NCBI RefSeq assembly: GCF_013334205.1
Contig: NZ_CP054424.1
Span: 1,260,001-1,324,000, forward strand
Direction: 5' to 3'
Source of the DNA: Rhodoferax sp. BAB1
GTDB taxonomy: Bacteria; Pseudomonadota; Gammaproteobacteria; Burkholderiales; Burkholderiaceae_C
DNA: 64,000 nucleotides
Under the pieces are notes generated by a model. It was not told the origin of the DNA and did no database searches. It was given only the letters and a program-made list of their open reading frames with translations. This document shows positions 11,211-21,425 of the stretch, one piece after another; position 1 is the first letter of the stretch; every line of letters starts with the position of its first letter. The translations under genes and the position numbers were made by a program.

Positions 11211-11867
11211 TCAGGCGCTGTCGTCGGGGCTGAGTTGTGGCCGGCCCGAGCCGGCATAACCGTGGCGGTTGGCGGCCAGCACCGCCTGCGTGCGCGTGGT
11301 GACGCCAAAACTCCGCAGGATGCTGCTCACGTGGTTTTTCACCGTCTCTTCGGAGAGGTAGAGCATGCGCCCGACCTCCTTGTTGGTATACCCGTCGAGC
11401 AGCAGTTGCAGCACCTCTTCCTGACGCGGGGTCAGCAGCGGTGCCGGCACTTCAAGGGCGATCTCGTCGTTCAAGATCTGGGGCAGGGCCGGCATGTGCA
11501 CCCCGCCGGCCAGCACCAGGCGGGTGACCGAGAGCAGTTCATCGCTCATGCCGGACTTGGTCAGGAAAGCGGCTGCGCCTTTTTGCATGACCAGCTGCAT
11601 CACACGCGGGTTGACGGAGCCCGACAGCACGATGATGGGCAGGGCCGGGTGCTGGCGCGCAAAGACATCCAGCGCTTCCAGGCCGTTCATGTCGGGCAGG
11701 TGGTAGTCCAGCAGGACCAGATCGAGTTCGGGCGCCTGCCGGGCCAGTTCGAAGGCGCGTGCGCAGGAGCCGGCCTCCAGGACCTCCACGTCATCCTCCA
11801 GTCCGCGCAGGACCTGGCGCAGGCCTTCCCGGATCAGGGCATGATCATCAACAACCAGTATCTTCAA
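11211..11867 (-). CDS. NarL/FixJ-type DNA-binding response regulator
   Basis: This 218-residue regulator has a receiver domain (DDH at 7-9, phospho-acceptor Asp54 in LLDYHLPD, Lys in LTKSG) and a LuxR-type helix-turn-helix near the end (LTPRQEEVLQLLLDG, EETVKNHVSSIL). The start is taken as the TTG at 11867, because MKILVVDDH is where these proteins begin and GGAAGAAC lies just upstream. It is convergent with the hybrid kinase gene, the two stops being 27 bases apart, and is the probable end of the same signalling chain. Its targets cannot be seen; the receptor gene cluster is a reasonable guess. Confidence 0.92.
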   Translation of the reverse strand: MKILVVDDHALIREGLRQVLRGLEDDVEVLEAGSCARAFELARQAPELDLVLLDYHLPDMNGLEALDVFARQHPALPIIVLSGSVNPRVMQLVMQKGAAAFLTKSGMSDELLSVTRLVLAGGVHMPALPQILNDEIALEVPAPLLTPRQEEVLQLLLDGYTNKEVGRMLYLSEETVKNHVSSILRSFGVTTRTQAVLAANRHGYAGSGRPQLSPDDSA

Positions 11868-11961
11868 GGGTTCTTCCGAGGAGGGGCGCTAGGGTCCATA
11901 GGGGGCATGGTAGCGCAGGCCTGGACCCGCAAGGCCCGGGCAGGCAGAAACCGGGAGGGAC

Positions 11962-12477
11962 TCAGCGCAGGGGGGTCGGGACCGTGGGAATGTGGTCCTG
12001 GTCGTCGCGACGCAGATCGTTTTGCGAGGGAGGAAGGTCGAATTTTCCCAGTTCTGCGGAGACCCGCCAGTAGGCCGGTCCCGGCATGCGGGTATGGGGA
12101 AAGCCACAGGTCGGCGCGAACACCCAGGCCATCACGTGAGAACTGTGGTTGTTGGCCGGATCGAAGTGCTGCAGGCCTTGCAGGACCTGCTGCTTGAGCA
12201 GGGGCGCATAACGCAACAGCCCCTCGTGCCATGTGTAGACGATCAGATTGATCTGGAAGGTCTGGACCTGGCCGCTATGCGGTCGCGAAATGACTTCGCA
12301 ACCCACCCAGTCGATCGGGATGCCATTGAGACGCAGGGTGTCGCGCAAGACCATGCGCACCAGATCCCGGTAATTGATCGGGTTCTGGGAGAGGCTGGAG
12401 ACCCCCAGCGTCGACGGACTGTCGGCCGACGGGCTTGTGGATGCGGGGCTGCGCGATGAGCGGAATAGATCGAACAT
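11962..12477 (-). CDS. Uncharacterised protein, 171 residues
   Basis: I do not recognise a named family. The start is placed at the ATG at 12477 (MFDLFRSS), which has GGAG about eight bases upstream; the frame stays open to 12552 without a better site. After a Ser/Pro-rich N-terminal stretch (to about residue 28) the protein is folded-looking, with RDLVRMVLRDTL, IDWVGCEVISR, INLIVYTWHEGLLRYAPLLKQQ and a less ordered, charged C-terminus. There is no signal peptide or membrane segment. A perfect TATAAT lies upstream on the minus strand (12551-12556), supporting expression as a single gene. Confidence 0.75.
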   Translation of the reverse strand: MFDLFRSSRSPASTSPSADSPSTLGVSSLSQNPINYRDLVRMVLRDTLRLNGIPIDWVGCEVISRPHSGQVQTFQINLIVYTWHEGLLRYAPLLKQQVLQGLQHFDPANNHSSHVMAWVFAPTCGFPHTRMPGPAYWRVSAELGKFDLPPSQNDLRRDDQDHIPTVPTPLR

Positions 12478-12550
12478 GGGGACACTCCGAAAGACAGATA
12501 CGGGACCAATCTCGCCCGTTATGCCCGGGCTCTCCACCACCGATGAAATC

Positions 12551-12556
12551 ATTATA
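12551..12556 (-). promoter_or_regulatory. Promoter -10 element for the 171-residue gene
   Basis: On the minus strand this reads TATAAT, about 75 bases before the ATG at 12477. No good -35 box is seen 17 bases upstream (C-rich). The rest of the 316-base gap 12478-12793 shows nothing else except the hppA terminator. Confidence 0.4.
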
Positions 12557-12746
12557 GGTACTCCGGGCAGGTGGGGGGAAGGAAACGCAGGGTAGGCGAT
12601 CTGGTTCTGTGCATGTATAGCGCTTGTGCTATCGCCTCGGCTGCGACATTGGTGTTTCTTATGGTGTGATGGTCATGCTCGCAGCCAGCGGTGGCGGTGC
12701 TCTCGACCCATGTCGATTCCCGGCACCAGCAGGCGGTCTTGCTGCC

Positions 12747-12774
12747 AAAAAAAAGCCCGCCGGATGGCGGGCTT
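12747..12774 (-). terminator. Rho-independent terminator of hppA
   Basis: Stem AAGCCCGCC (12753-12761) pairs with GGCGGGCTT (12766-12774) around a GGAT loop, and on the minus strand it is followed by a U run (A8 at 12747-12754). It lies 20 bases past the hppA stop. Confidence 0.9.
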
Positions 12775-12793
12775 GCAGGAAGTGTGAGGTTCT

Positions 12794-14860
12794 TCAGCCG
12801 TGGAATTTCATCATCAGCGGCACGATCAGCAGGGCCACGATGTTGATGATCTTGATCAGCGGGTTGATGGCCGGGCCGGCGGTGTCCTTGTAGGGATCGC
12901 CCACGGTGTCACCGGTGACGGCCGCCTTGTGCGCTTCACTGCCCTTGCCGCCGTGGTGGCCGTCTTCGATGTACTTCTTGGCATTGTCCCAGGCACCGCC
13001 GCCCGTGCACATGGAGATGGCCACAAAAAGACCGGTCACGATGGTGCCCATCAGCAGGCCGCCCAGCGCGGCCGGGCCGAGCAGCAGGCCCACCAGGACC
13101 GGCACGACCACCGGCAGCAGCGAGGGGATCATCATTTCCTTGATGGCGGCCGTGGTCAGCATGTCGACCGCGGTGTCGTACTCGGGCTTGCCCGAGCCGT
13201 CCATGATGCCCTTGATGTCGCGGAACTGGCGACGCACTTCGACCACCACCGCACCGGCGGCGCGGCCCACGGCTTCCATGGCCATGGCGCCGAAGAGGTA
13301 GGGAATCAGGCCGCCGATGATGAGGCCGATGATGACCATCGGGTTGCTCAGGTCGAAGCTGATGACCTTGCCGAAGGACTCCAGCTTGTGGGTGTAGTCG
13401 GCGAACAGCACCAGCGAGGCCAGGCCGGCCGAGCCGATGGCGTAACCCTTGGTCACGGCCTTGGTGGTGTTGCCCACGGCGTCCAGCGGGTCGGTGATGT
13501 CACGCACGCTGGAAGGCAGCTCGGCCATCTCGGCGATGCCGCCGGCGTTGTCGGTGATGGGGCCGTAGGCGTCCAGGGCCACCACGATGCCGGCCATGCT
13601 CAGCATGGAGGTGGCGGCAATGGCGATGCCGTAGAGACCGGCCAACTGGAAGGAGACCCAGATGGCGATGCACACGAAGATCACGGGCCAGGCTGTGGAG
13701 CGCATCGACACGCCCAGGCCGGCGATGATGTTGGTGCCGTGACCGGTGGTCGAGGCCTGTGCGATGTGCTGCACCGGGGCGTACTGCGTGCCGGTGTAGT
13801 ACTCGGTGATCCAGACCAGGGCGGCGGTCAGCACCAGGCCGACGGCGCAGGCGCCGAACAGGCGCAACTGGCTGCCGGAGGCGGTGATGGTGTTGTCCGG
13901 CATCAGCCACATCGTCACGAAGAAGAAGGCGATCAGCGACAGCACACCCGCCACGGCCAGGCCCTTGTAGAGGGCGGGCATCACGTTTTTCATGCCCGGC
14001 GCAGCCTTGACAAAGAAGCAGCCGATGATGGAGGCGATGATGGACACCGCGCCCAGGGCCAGCGGGTAGATCACCGCACTGGTGCCGGCGCCGGTGACCA
14101 GCAGGGCACCCAGCACCATGGTGGCGATCAGTGTGACGGCATAGGTCTCGAACAGGTCGGCGGCCATGCCGGCGCAGTCGCCCACGTTGTCGCCCACGTT
14201 GTCGGCGATCACGGCCGGGTTGCGCGGATCATCCTCGGGGATGCCGGCCTCGACCTTGCCCACCAGGTCGGCGCCGACGTCGGCACCCTTGGTGAAAATG
14301 CCGCCGCCCAGACGGGCGAAGATGGAGATCAGCGAGGAGCCGAAGGCAAAACCGATCAGCGGGTTGAGCAGTTTGGCCAGGTTGCTGCCGGCGTTCAGGT
14401 TGCCGTTGCCGACCAGGAACCAGTAGAAGGCGGTCACGCCCAGCAGGCCCAGGCCCACGACCAGCATGCCGGTGATGGCGCCGCCGCGGAAGGCCACGTC
14501 CAGCGCCGGGCCAATGCCGCGGGTGGCGGCCTGCGCGGTGCGCACGTTGGCACGCACCGACACGTTCATGCCGATGAAGCCGCAGGCACCGGAGAGTACG
14601 GCGCCGATGATGAAGCCAATGGCGGTCTGGCCGTCGAGGAAGAGGCCGATCAGGATGGCCAGCACCACGCCGACGATACCGATGGTCTTGTACTGGCGCG
14701 CCAGATAGGCGGCCGCGCCGGTCTGGATGGCAGCCGCGATCTCCTGCATGCGGGCGTTGCCGGCGTCTTGCGAGAGGATCCAGCTGCGGGCCCAGATGCC
14801 GTAGGCCACGGCGATCAGTCCGCATACGAGCGCCAGTATCAGCGCTGAATTGCCTGTCAT
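12794..14860 (-). CDS. hppA: Membrane-bound proton-pumping pyrophosphatase, K+-independent type
   Basis: HppA couples hydrolysis of pyrophosphate to proton export across the inner membrane. The 688-residue protein has about 16 hydrophobic helices and the PPi-binding motifs [27 protein letters not shown] and [19 protein letters not shown]. The residue after GNTT is Lys ([10 protein letters not shown]), which in this family marks enzymes that do not need potassium. The start is the ATG at 14860 with AGGAG upstream; the longer frame to 15028 is rejected for lack of a site and of homologous-looking sequence. It is transcribed away from the soluble pyrophosphatase gene ppa. Confidence 0.97.
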   Translation of the reverse strand: MTGNSALILALVCGLIAVAYGIWARSWILSQDAGNARMQEIAAAIQTGAAAYLARQYKTIGIVGVVLAILIGLFLDGQTAIGFIIGAVLSGACGFIGMNVSVRANVRTAQAATRGIGPALDVAFRGGAITGMLVVGLGLLGVTAFYWFLVGNGNLNAGSNLAKLLNPLIGFAFGSSLISIFARLGGGIFTKGADVGADLVGKVEAGIPEDDPRNPAVIADNVGDNVGDCAGMAADLFETYAVTLIATMVLGALLVTGAGTSAVIYPLALGAVSIIASIIGCFFVKAAPGMKNVMPALYKGLAVAGVLSLIAFFFVTMWLMPDNTITASGSQLRLFGACAVGLVLTAALVWITEYYTGTQYAPVQHIAQASTTGHGTNIIAGLGVSMRSTAWPVIFVCIAIWVSFQLAGLYGIAIAATSMLSMAGIVVALDAYGPITDNAGGIAEMAELPSSVRDITDPLDAVGNTTKAVTKGYAIGSAGLASLVLFADYTHKLESFGKVISFDLSNPMVIIGLIIGGLIPYLFGAMAMEAVGRAAGAVVVEVRRQFRDIKGIMDGSGKPEYDTAVDMLTTAAIKEMMIPSLLPVVVPVLVGLLLGPAALGGLLMGTIVTGLFVAISMCTGGGAWDNAKKYIEDGHHGGKGSEAHKAAVTGDTVGDPYKDTAGPAINPLIKIINIVALLIVPLMMKFHG

Positions 14861-15083
14861 ATCAAACTCCTGTGTGTTGTATCGCGTAGGGGTGGCAACG
14901 CAGGGGGCGGAGCCACCGATGCGTTGCTTCCTCGCCGCGACAGCCCACAGGTCTGACAGGACGATTGGCCAACGGGCGGACTGTAACGTGAAAACAGCCT
15001 GTTTCAGGTAGGCGTCAGGGCGGAGCAAGTAAAATCAGGGTTAATACCGATCACTTTCTGTCTCAACTTAGCAAGAAGCAACC

Positions 15084-15626
15084 ATGTCCCTCGACAACGT
15101 CACCCCCGGCAAGAACGTCCCTGAAGCCTTCAACGTGATCATCGAGATCCCGATGAACGCCGATCCCATCAAGTACGAGGTGGACAAGGAAACCGGCGCC
15201 ATCTTCGTGGACCGTTTCATGAGCACGGCCATGCACTACCCGACCAATTACGGCTACGTGCCCAAGACCATCTCGGGCGACGGCGATCCGGTCGACGTGC
15301 TGGTCATCACCCCGGTGCCGCTGATCCCCGGTGTGGTCGTGCCCTGCCGCGCCATCGGCATCCTGAAGATGCAGGACGAGGCCGGCGAGGACGGCAAGGT
15401 GCTGGCGGTGCCGATCGACAAGATCCTGTCGATCTACACCCAGTGGCAGAAGCCCGAAGACCTGAACCCGATGCGCCTGAATACCATCCAGCACTTCTTC
15501 GAGCACTACAAGGATCTGGAGCCGGGCAAGTGGGTCAAGGTGCTGGGCTGGGAAGGCCCGGAGTCGGCCAGGAAGGAAATCATGGACGGCATTGCCAGCT
15601 ACAACAGCAAGCTCTCCAAAGGCTGA
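15084..15626 (+). CDS. ppa: Soluble inorganic pyrophosphatase
   Basis: This 180-residue cytoplasmic enzyme splits pyrophosphate to two phosphates and so pulls biosynthetic reactions forward. It is a family I pyrophosphatase: [26 protein letters not shown], and the metal-binding DGDPVDVL are all present. Length is typical. It starts 223 bases from hppA in the opposite direction, so the cell keeps its energy-wasting and energy-saving pyrophosphatases side by side with a shared upstream region. A strong terminator follows. Confidence 0.97.
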   Translation: MSLDNVTPGKNVPEAFNVIIEIPMNADPIKYEVDKETGAIFVDRFMSTAMHYPTNYGYVPKTISGDGDPVDVLVITPVPLIPGVVVPCRAIGILKMQDEAGEDGKVLAVPIDKILSIYTQWQKPEDLNPMRLNTIQHFFEHYKDLEPGKWVKVLGWEGPESARKEIMDGIASYNSKLSKG

Positions 15627-15643
15627 CAGTCTTCACGGACAAC

Positions 15644-15679
15644 AACGCCGGCAGGCCCATGGGCCTGCCGGCGTTTTTT
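15644..15679 (+). terminator. Rho-independent terminator of ppa
   Basis: A perfect inverted repeat, AACGCCGGCAGGCCC (15644-15658) against GGGCCTGCCGGCGTT (15661-15675), is followed by a T6 run (15674-15679), 17 bases after the ppa stop. Confidence 0.93.
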
Positions 15680-15802
15680 CATGCGTGCGCGAGAGAATCG
15701 CAGGGTTTTTCCGGTTCAATTTGAGCTACACCTCGTGAACCCCCGCGTGTATCATGACCTGAAGGTTTATCCGGCGTACCACGCCAGGAAGGAGCAAAGA
15801 TC

Positions 15803-16285
15803 ATGCAGACCAGCAGCGACACCCCCACAGCGGCTTCCGGCCAGTACCTGACCTTGCGCCTGGGCCAGGAAGAGTACGCCATCGATATCCTGCGCGTGCA
15901 GGAGATCCGCTCCTACGAGGAGCCGACCCGCATGGTCAATGCGCCGGCCTTCATCAAGGGGGTGGTCAACCTGCGTGGCGTCATCGTGCCCATCGTCGAC
16001 CTGCGCATGAAACTCGACCTGGACAAGGTCGAGTACAACGAATTCACCGTGGTCATCATCCTCAACGTGCGAGGCACCGTGATCGGTGCGGTCGTGGATT
16101 CGGTGTCCGATGTGGTGACGCTGGGCGCTGATGCGATCAAGCCGGCGCCGCAGTTCGAGACCACGCTCGACACCCGGTTCATCACCGGGCTGGCCAATGT
16201 GGGCGAACGCATGCTGATCGTCATGAACATGGAAGCCCTGATGAGCAATTCCGAAATGGGCATGCTGGCCACGGCGATCAGCTGA
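15803..16285 (+). CDS. cheW: Chemotaxis coupling protein CheW
   Basis: CheW links chemoreceptors to the kinase CheA in the polar signalling array. The 160-residue protein is a single CheW domain: YLTLRLGQEEYAIDI near the start, VNLRGVIVPIVDLR in the middle and LIVMNMEALM near the end. AGGAG precedes the ATG. The next gene, 86 bases on, is a chemoreceptor on the same strand; no cheA, cheR or cheB is in the window, so the pair is probably an outlying chemotaxis locus serving the main system. Confidence 0.95.
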   Translation: MQTSSDTPTAASGQYLTLRLGQEEYAIDILRVQEIRSYEEPTRMVNAPAFIKGVVNLRGVIVPIVDLRMKLDLDKVEYNEFTVVIILNVRGTVIGAVVDSVSDVVTLGADAIKPAPQFETTLDTRFITGLANVGERMLIVMNMEALMSNSEMGMLATAIS

Positions 16286-16371
16286 GTGGCAGGACACAGC
16301 CCGCACTGACGGGCATGGCGCTTGAAGGCCCGATGAAGAGGCAGGGGGCGTGACGATAACAGGAGACTCGC

Positions 16372-18135
16372 ATGGATTTCTGGCTTCGACTCCGTATTGG
16401 TACCCGGCTGGCCCTGGCCTTTGCCGCAGTGCTGGTCATCACGACGACCGTCTCGGCACTGGGGGTCTGGCGCCTCGGTACCTTGAAAGACACCAGCCAC
16501 CAGATTGCCACGATCGAGCTGCAGCGCAGCCTGCTGGCCCAGCGCTGGGCCTCGCAGATTGCGATCAACTGGGTGCGAGCCTCGGCGGCGCTCAAGACGA
16601 GTGATACGGCCTACATCGATGCCCTGCAGAAGGACATGGCCGCCACGTCCAAGGCCATCAGCGACGACCAGAAGCAGCTCGAAAGTCTGATGGAAGACGA
16701 CGCGGGCAAGGCGCTGCTGGCGGTCGTTGCCAAAGATCGCAAGACCTATGTCGATGCGCGTGCAGCACTGATCAAGCGGCAAAAGGACGGTGAGAACATA
16801 CTCGGTGCCGTCGATAGCGAATTGCGTCCGCTGGCGGAGACTTACCTCAAGGCGGTGGATCAGGTCGCCGTCCATGCTCGGCAGATCCTGAGCGAGACGC
16901 AGGCACATGCGCAGGCCACCGCAGCCAGAAGCCAGCTGGCCCAGACGGGCGGCACTGTGCTGGCGGTGCTGCTGGGCATGGTCCTGGCCTATCTGGTCAC
17001 GCGTTCCATCGTCCAGCCGGTCCGCCAGGCGGCGACATCGACACGCCATATCGCCGAAGGTGATCTCACGACGCATATCCCGGCGCGTGGCTCCGATGAG
17101 GTGGCGCAGTTGTTGCAATCGCTGGCCGCCATGCAGCACAACCTGGCGCAGATCGTGAGCCGGGTGCGCTCGGGCTCAGAGTCGGTGTCCACGGCCAGCG
17201 CCGAGATTGCCCAGGGCAACCAGGACCTGAGCGCTCGCACCGAAAGCCAGGCCAGCGCGCTGGAGGAAACGGCCGCTTCGATGGAAGAGTTGTCTTCCAC
17301 GGTAAAGCAGAACGCCGACAACGCCCGCCAGGCCAACCAGCTGGCGCAGAGCGCGTCCACCGTGGCTGTGCAGGGCGGCCAGGTGGTGGCCCAGGTGGTG
17401 GACACCATGAAGGGCATCAACGACAGCTCGCGCAAGATTGCCGACATCATCAGCGTGATCGACGGCATCGCCTTCCAGACCAACATCCTGGCCTTGAATG
17501 CGGCCGTGGAAGCCGCACGTGCCGGCGAACAGGGCCGCGGTTTCGCCGTGGTGGCAGCCGAAGTGCGCTCTCTGGCGAGCCGCTCAGCCGAAGCCGCCAA
17601 GGAAATCAAGACCCTCATCACCGACAGTGTGGAGCGCGTGGGACAGGGCACAGCCCTGGTGGACCAGGCGGGCGCCACCATGAACGAGGTGGTGGCCAGC
17701 ATCCGACGGGTGACCGACATCATGGGCGAGATCAGCGCGGCCAGCTCGGAGCAGAGTTCTGGGGTGTCGCAGATCGGCGAGGCCGTCACGCAGATGGACC
17801 AGGCCACGCAGCAGAACGCTGCCCTGGTGGAAGAAATGGCGGCGGCGGCCAGCAGTTTGAAGAGTCAGGCACAGGACCTGGTCAGCACGGTCGCCGTGTT
17901 CAAGGTGGATGCCCAGCCGCAGGAATTCAGGACGGCGGCCCCGGTAACCGCTGCGATGCGGGCAACGAGCCCTGCCACCCCGCGACCGGTGAAACCGGCG
18001 GGACAGCCTGCCCGTGCGTTGGCACCTGCGGCCACCCGGGCCCGAGCCGCCGCCCCACAAGCACCAGCGCGAGGCGAGCCCCCCAGACTGGAAACCAAGG
18101 CCGGGGGCGGTGACGGCGACTGGGAAAGCTTTTGA
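16372..18135 (+). CDS. Methyl-accepting chemotaxis protein with CheR-tether tail
   Basis: This 587-residue chemoreceptor has a membrane helix at about 11-33, a periplasmic four-helix-like ligand domain, a second helix around 196-213, a HAMP domain and a long signalling coiled coil with the conserved tip [20 protein letters not shown]. The ligand is unknown. After the coiled coil comes a Pro/Ala-rich flexible linker (about 515-580) that ends in DWESF, close to the NWETF pentapeptide that enteric receptors use to hold the methyltransferase CheR. It lies next to cheW, with AGGAG before the ATG. Confidence 0.95.
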   Translation: MDFWLRLRIGTRLALAFAAVLVITTTVSALGVWRLGTLKDTSHQIATIELQRSLLAQRWASQIAINWVRASAALKTSDTAYIDALQKDMAATSKAISDDQKQLESLMEDDAGKALLAVVAKDRKTYVDARAALIKRQKDGENILGAVDSELRPLAETYLKAVDQVAVHARQILSETQAHAQATAARSQLAQTGGTVLAVLLGMVLAYLVTRSIVQPVRQAATSTRHIAEGDLTTHIPARGSDEVAQLLQSLAAMQHNLAQIVSRVRSGSESVSTASAEIAQGNQDLSARTESQASALEETAASMEELSSTVKQNADNARQANQLAQSASTVAVQGGQVVAQVVDTMKGINDSSRKIADIISVIDGIAFQTNILALNAAVEAARAGEQGRGFAVVAAEVRSLASRSAEAAKEIKTLITDSVERVGQGTALVDQAGATMNEVVASIRRVTDIMGEISAASSEQSSGVSQIGEAVTQMDQATQQNAALVEEMAAAASSLKSQAQDLVSTVAVFKVDAQPQEFRTAAPVTAAMRATSPATPRPVKPAGQPARALAPAATRARAAAPQAPARGEPPRLETKAGGGDGDWESF

Positions 18136-18146
18136 GTCCGCCGCTA

Positions 18147-19319
18147 CTAACTTCCCTGTCGTAGCGGGGCGTGCCGCTCCAGTTCATCCACATACTCGCT
18201 GATGCCCTGCGCTTCGCGTTCGAGGAAGCGTTCGATGGCCAGGGCGAATTCCGGATGCGAGAGCCAGTGGGCGCTGCTGGTGCGCACGGGGAGCAGGGCC
18301 CGGGCCAGCTTGTGTTCCCCTTGCGCGCCACCCTCGAAACGCTGGTAACCGTGGGCCATGCACCATTGCAGAGGGCTGTAATAGCAGGCTTCGAAATGCA
18401 GGCAGTCGATCCGCTCCAGCGCACCCCAGTAACGTCCCCAGGCCACTTTTTCCGGACCTTCGTCGCTGATGGCGATGAGGCTGCTGGCGATGGGTGTCCC
18501 CTGGCGTTCGGCGATGAAAAGCAGCCAGTGCTGCGGCTGCGTGTCGGCGATCCCGGCAAAAAAGGCGCGGCTCAGGTAAGGCGGGTTGCCATGTTCGAGG
18601 TAGGTGCGTTCGTAGCAGCGGTAGAAGAAGTCCCAATCCCGGGGGCGGATGTCAGCCCCGCGCAACTCACGCAGCGTGACGCCGGCCGCCAGGACCTTGC
18701 GTCGTTCCTGCCGGATCTTCTTGCGTTTCTCCTGGCTCAGCGCGGAGAGGAAATCATCGAAGTCACGGTAGGGTTCAGGTTTCCGATTCTCCCAGTGAAA
18801 TTGCACGGTGTGGCGCTGCATCAGGCCGGCCTGCTGGCAGGCCTGGAGATCCTGCGGATGTCCGAAGAGCAGGTGCAGTGAGGACAGTTCCTTGTCACGG
18901 CACAGGTCCAGTACCGCTTCCACCAGTGCCGAACGGGAGGCCGCGTCGCGTGCCAGCAGGCGGCTGCCTGGTACCGGGGTGAAGGGGACAGCCACCACGG
19001 CCTTGGGGTAGTAGGCGATGCCGTGGCGCAGGTGGGCATCGGCCCAGGCCCAGTCGAACACGTATTCGCCCCGCGAGTGGGATTTGAGGTAAAGCGGGCA
19101 GGCCGCCTGCAGGATTCCTGCGGCGTCCCATAGTGTGACGAAGCGCGGTGTCCAGCCCGTGGCCGGGCAGGCACTGCCGCTGCGGTGCAGCGCGGCCAGG
19201 TACTCGTGCCGCATGAAAGGGATGGGCTGGGCCTGTTGTGCCAGCAATCCGTTCCAGGCGTCAGCGTCGACCTGCAGCGGTGAGTCGAGCACCCGGATGA
19301 CATAATTGCTTTTGCTCAC
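18147..19319 (-). CDS. GNAT-fold acyltransferase, COG3146/DUF482 type
   Basis: This 390-residue cytoplasmic protein belongs to the large GNAT-fold family related to peptidogalycan synthesis proteins (PF04339), whose reaction is not established. Supporting stretches are FMRHEYLAALHRSG near the start, EKRKKIRQERRKV (about 230) and the FEGGAQGEHKLARALLP segment near the end that is typical of the family. The start is taken as the GTG at 19319 (VSKSNYVIRV); the frame is open to 19442 but that would run into the divergent nadE gene. The gap to nadE is only 27 bases, so their promoters must overlap. Confidence 0.85.
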   Translation of the reverse strand: MSKSNYVIRVLDSPLQVDADAWNGLLAQQAQPIPFMRHEYLAALHRSGSACPATGWTPRFVTLWDAAGILQAACPLYLKSHSRGEYVFDWAWADAHLRHGIAYYPKAVVAVPFTPVPGSRLLARDAASRSALVEAVLDLCRDKELSSLHLLFGHPQDLQACQQAGLMQRHTVQFHWENRKPEPYRDFDDFLSALSQEKRKKIRQERRKVLAAGVTLRELRGADIRPRDWDFFYRCYERTYLEHGNPPYLSRAFFAGIADTQPQHWLLFIAERQGTPIASSLIAISDEGPEKVAWGRYWGALERIDCLHFEACYYSPLQWCMAHGYQRFEGGAQGEHKLARALLPVRTSSAHWLSHPEFALAIERFLEREAQGISEYVDELERHAPLRQGS

Positions 19320-19346
19320 GCTGCTTCCCGACTTCCCTTGCTTTCC

Positions 19347-21032
19347 ATGACCTTGCGTATCTGCGTTGCCCAGCTCAATTTTGTCGTCGGCGACCTGGCG
19401 GGCAATGCACAAAAAATCATTGCGGCGGCCCGTACAGCCCATGCAGCCGGTGCGCGCCTGCTATTGACGCCCGAACTCTCCATCTGCGGGTATGCGGCGG
19501 AAGACCTGTTTTTCCGCCTCTCCTTCATCGCTGCCTGTGATGATGCCGTGAAAACAGTGGCCCGCGAGCTGGCCGGGTTAAAGGACATGACGGTGGTGGT
19601 GGGGCACCCGGCTGCTGTCGAGGCGGGCGGACTGCGCACGCGCTCGGTCACCGTGCCGAACCGGGTCAACGCCGCCAGCGTGCTGCGCGAGGGGCAGTTG
19701 ATCGCCACCTACGCCAAGCGCGAGTTGCCCAATTACCAGGTGTTTGACGAACGGCGTTATTTCGTTCCAGGCCGTGACGTTTGCATCTTCGAGGCGGGTG
19801 AGGCCGGTGCGCGCGTCAAGGTCGGCCTGCTGATCTGCGAGGACGCCTGGTACGAGACACCGGCCCGCGAGACCCGCACAGCCGGTGCCGAGCTGCTGGC
19901 CGTGATCAATGCTTCTCCTTTCCACGTAGGTAAAGGTGGCGAGCGCGAGGCCATGATGCGCCTGCGTGCCCGGGATTGTGGCCTGCCGCTGGTCTATGCC
20001 CATCTGGTCGGTGGGCAGGACGAGGTGGTCTTCGAAGGGCACTCCTTCGCCCTGCAGGCCGATGGTGTGCTGGCGGCACGGGCGCCGAGTTTTACCGAGG
20101 ATGCATTCCTTGTGGACCTGCGCCCTAGCGCAGCAGGCCTGCAATTGCAGGGAACGATCGAGCCAGATCGTAGTGCGGATGCCGACCTCTGGGATGCCCT
20201 GGTGCTGGGCGTGCGCGACTACGTGGACAAGAACGGCTTTCCTGGCGCCATCATCGGCCTGTCCGGTGGCATCGACTCCGCCCTGGTGCTGGCCATCGCG
20301 GTCGATGCCCTCGGGGCCGATCGGGTGCGCACGGTCATGATGCCTTCACCCTACACGGCCGACATCAGCTGGATCGACGCGCGTGACATGGCGCAGCGGC
20401 TGGGGGTGCAGTACGACGAGATCTCCATCGTGCCCGAGTTCGAGGCTTTCAAGGCTTCCCTGGCGCGGGAGTTCCAGGGGCTGCCCGAGGACACCACCGA
20501 GGAGAACATCCAGGCCCGCATCCGGGGGACCTTGCTGATGGCCCTGTCCAACAAGAGCGGGCGTATCGTCCTGACCACGGGCAACAAGTCCGAGATGGCC
20601 ACGGGCTACTGCACGTTGTATGGTGACATGGCCGGTGGTTTTGCCGTCATCAAGGATCTGGCCAAGACGGCGGTGTTCCGGCTGGCGCGCTGGCGCAACG
20701 CCCACGATCCGCATGGGAGTGGTGCCAACCCGATCCCCGAGCGCATCATCACGCGCCCCCCCAGCGCCGAATTGCGACCCGACCAGAAAGACCAGGACAG
20801 CCTGCCCGAATACGAGGTGCTGGACGCCATCGTCGAGCGCTACATGGAAAACGACCTGGGCCTCGAGGAGATCGTCGCCCAGGGTTATGCGCGGGCCGAT
20901 GTGGAGAGGGTCACGCGCCTGATCAAGCTCAATGAGTACAAGCGCCGCCAGGCGCCGGTGGGCATCCGCGTGACCCACCGCAGTTTCGGCAAGGATTGGC
21001 GTTATCCTATTACCAACAAGTTCAGGGCCTGA
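19347..21032 (+). CDS. nadE: Glutamine-dependent NAD+ synthetase
   Basis: NadE makes NAD+ from deamido-NAD+, ATP and the amide nitrogen of glutamine. The 561-residue protein is the long, two-domain form. The N-terminal nitrilase-type glutaminase has Glu43 (TPELSICGY), Lys (YAKRELPNY) and the nucleophile Cys in LLICEDAWYE. The C-terminal synthetase has the ATP-pyrophosphatase loop LSGGIDSALVLAI (about 308-320), TTGNKSEMATGY and YPITNKFR. The ATG at 19347 is preferred over the TTG three codons earlier. glnB follows 54 bases later, so nitrogen supply and control are adjacent. Confidence 0.96.
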   Translation: MTLRICVAQLNFVVGDLAGNAQKIIAAARTAHAAGARLLLTPELSICGYAAEDLFFRLSFIAACDDAVKTVARELAGLKDMTVVVGHPAAVEAGGLRTRSVTVPNRVNAASVLREGQLIATYAKRELPNYQVFDERRYFVPGRDVCIFEAGEAGARVKVGLLICEDAWYETPARETRTAGAELLAVINASPFHVGKGGEREAMMRLRARDCGLPLVYAHLVGGQDEVVFEGHSFALQADGVLAARAPSFTEDAFLVDLRPSAAGLQLQGTIEPDRSADADLWDALVLGVRDYVDKNGFPGAIIGLSGGIDSALVLAIAVDALGADRVRTVMMPSPYTADISWIDARDMAQRLGVQYDEISIVPEFEAFKASLAREFQGLPEDTTEENIQARIRGTLLMALSNKSGRIVLTTGNKSEMATGYCTLYGDMAGGFAVIKDLAKTAVFRLARWRNAHDPHGSGANPIPERIITRPPSAELRPDQKDQDSLPEYEVLDAIVERYMENDLGLEEIVAQGYARADVERVTRLIKLNEYKRRQAPVGIRVTHRSFGKDWRYPITNKFRA

Positions 21033-21065
21033 TTTGCGTCGCAAACGGGCTGCTCTTTACCCTAG

Positions 21066-21425
<360 letters not shown>

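Noticed and set aside
12800..14848. 682-codon open frame opposite hppA
   Set aside because: His/Gly/Asp-rich shadow frame of a very conserved gene in GC-rich DNA; no ribosome site, no recognisable domain. Similar long shadows at 9054-11108 and 60158-62275 are rejected for the same reason.
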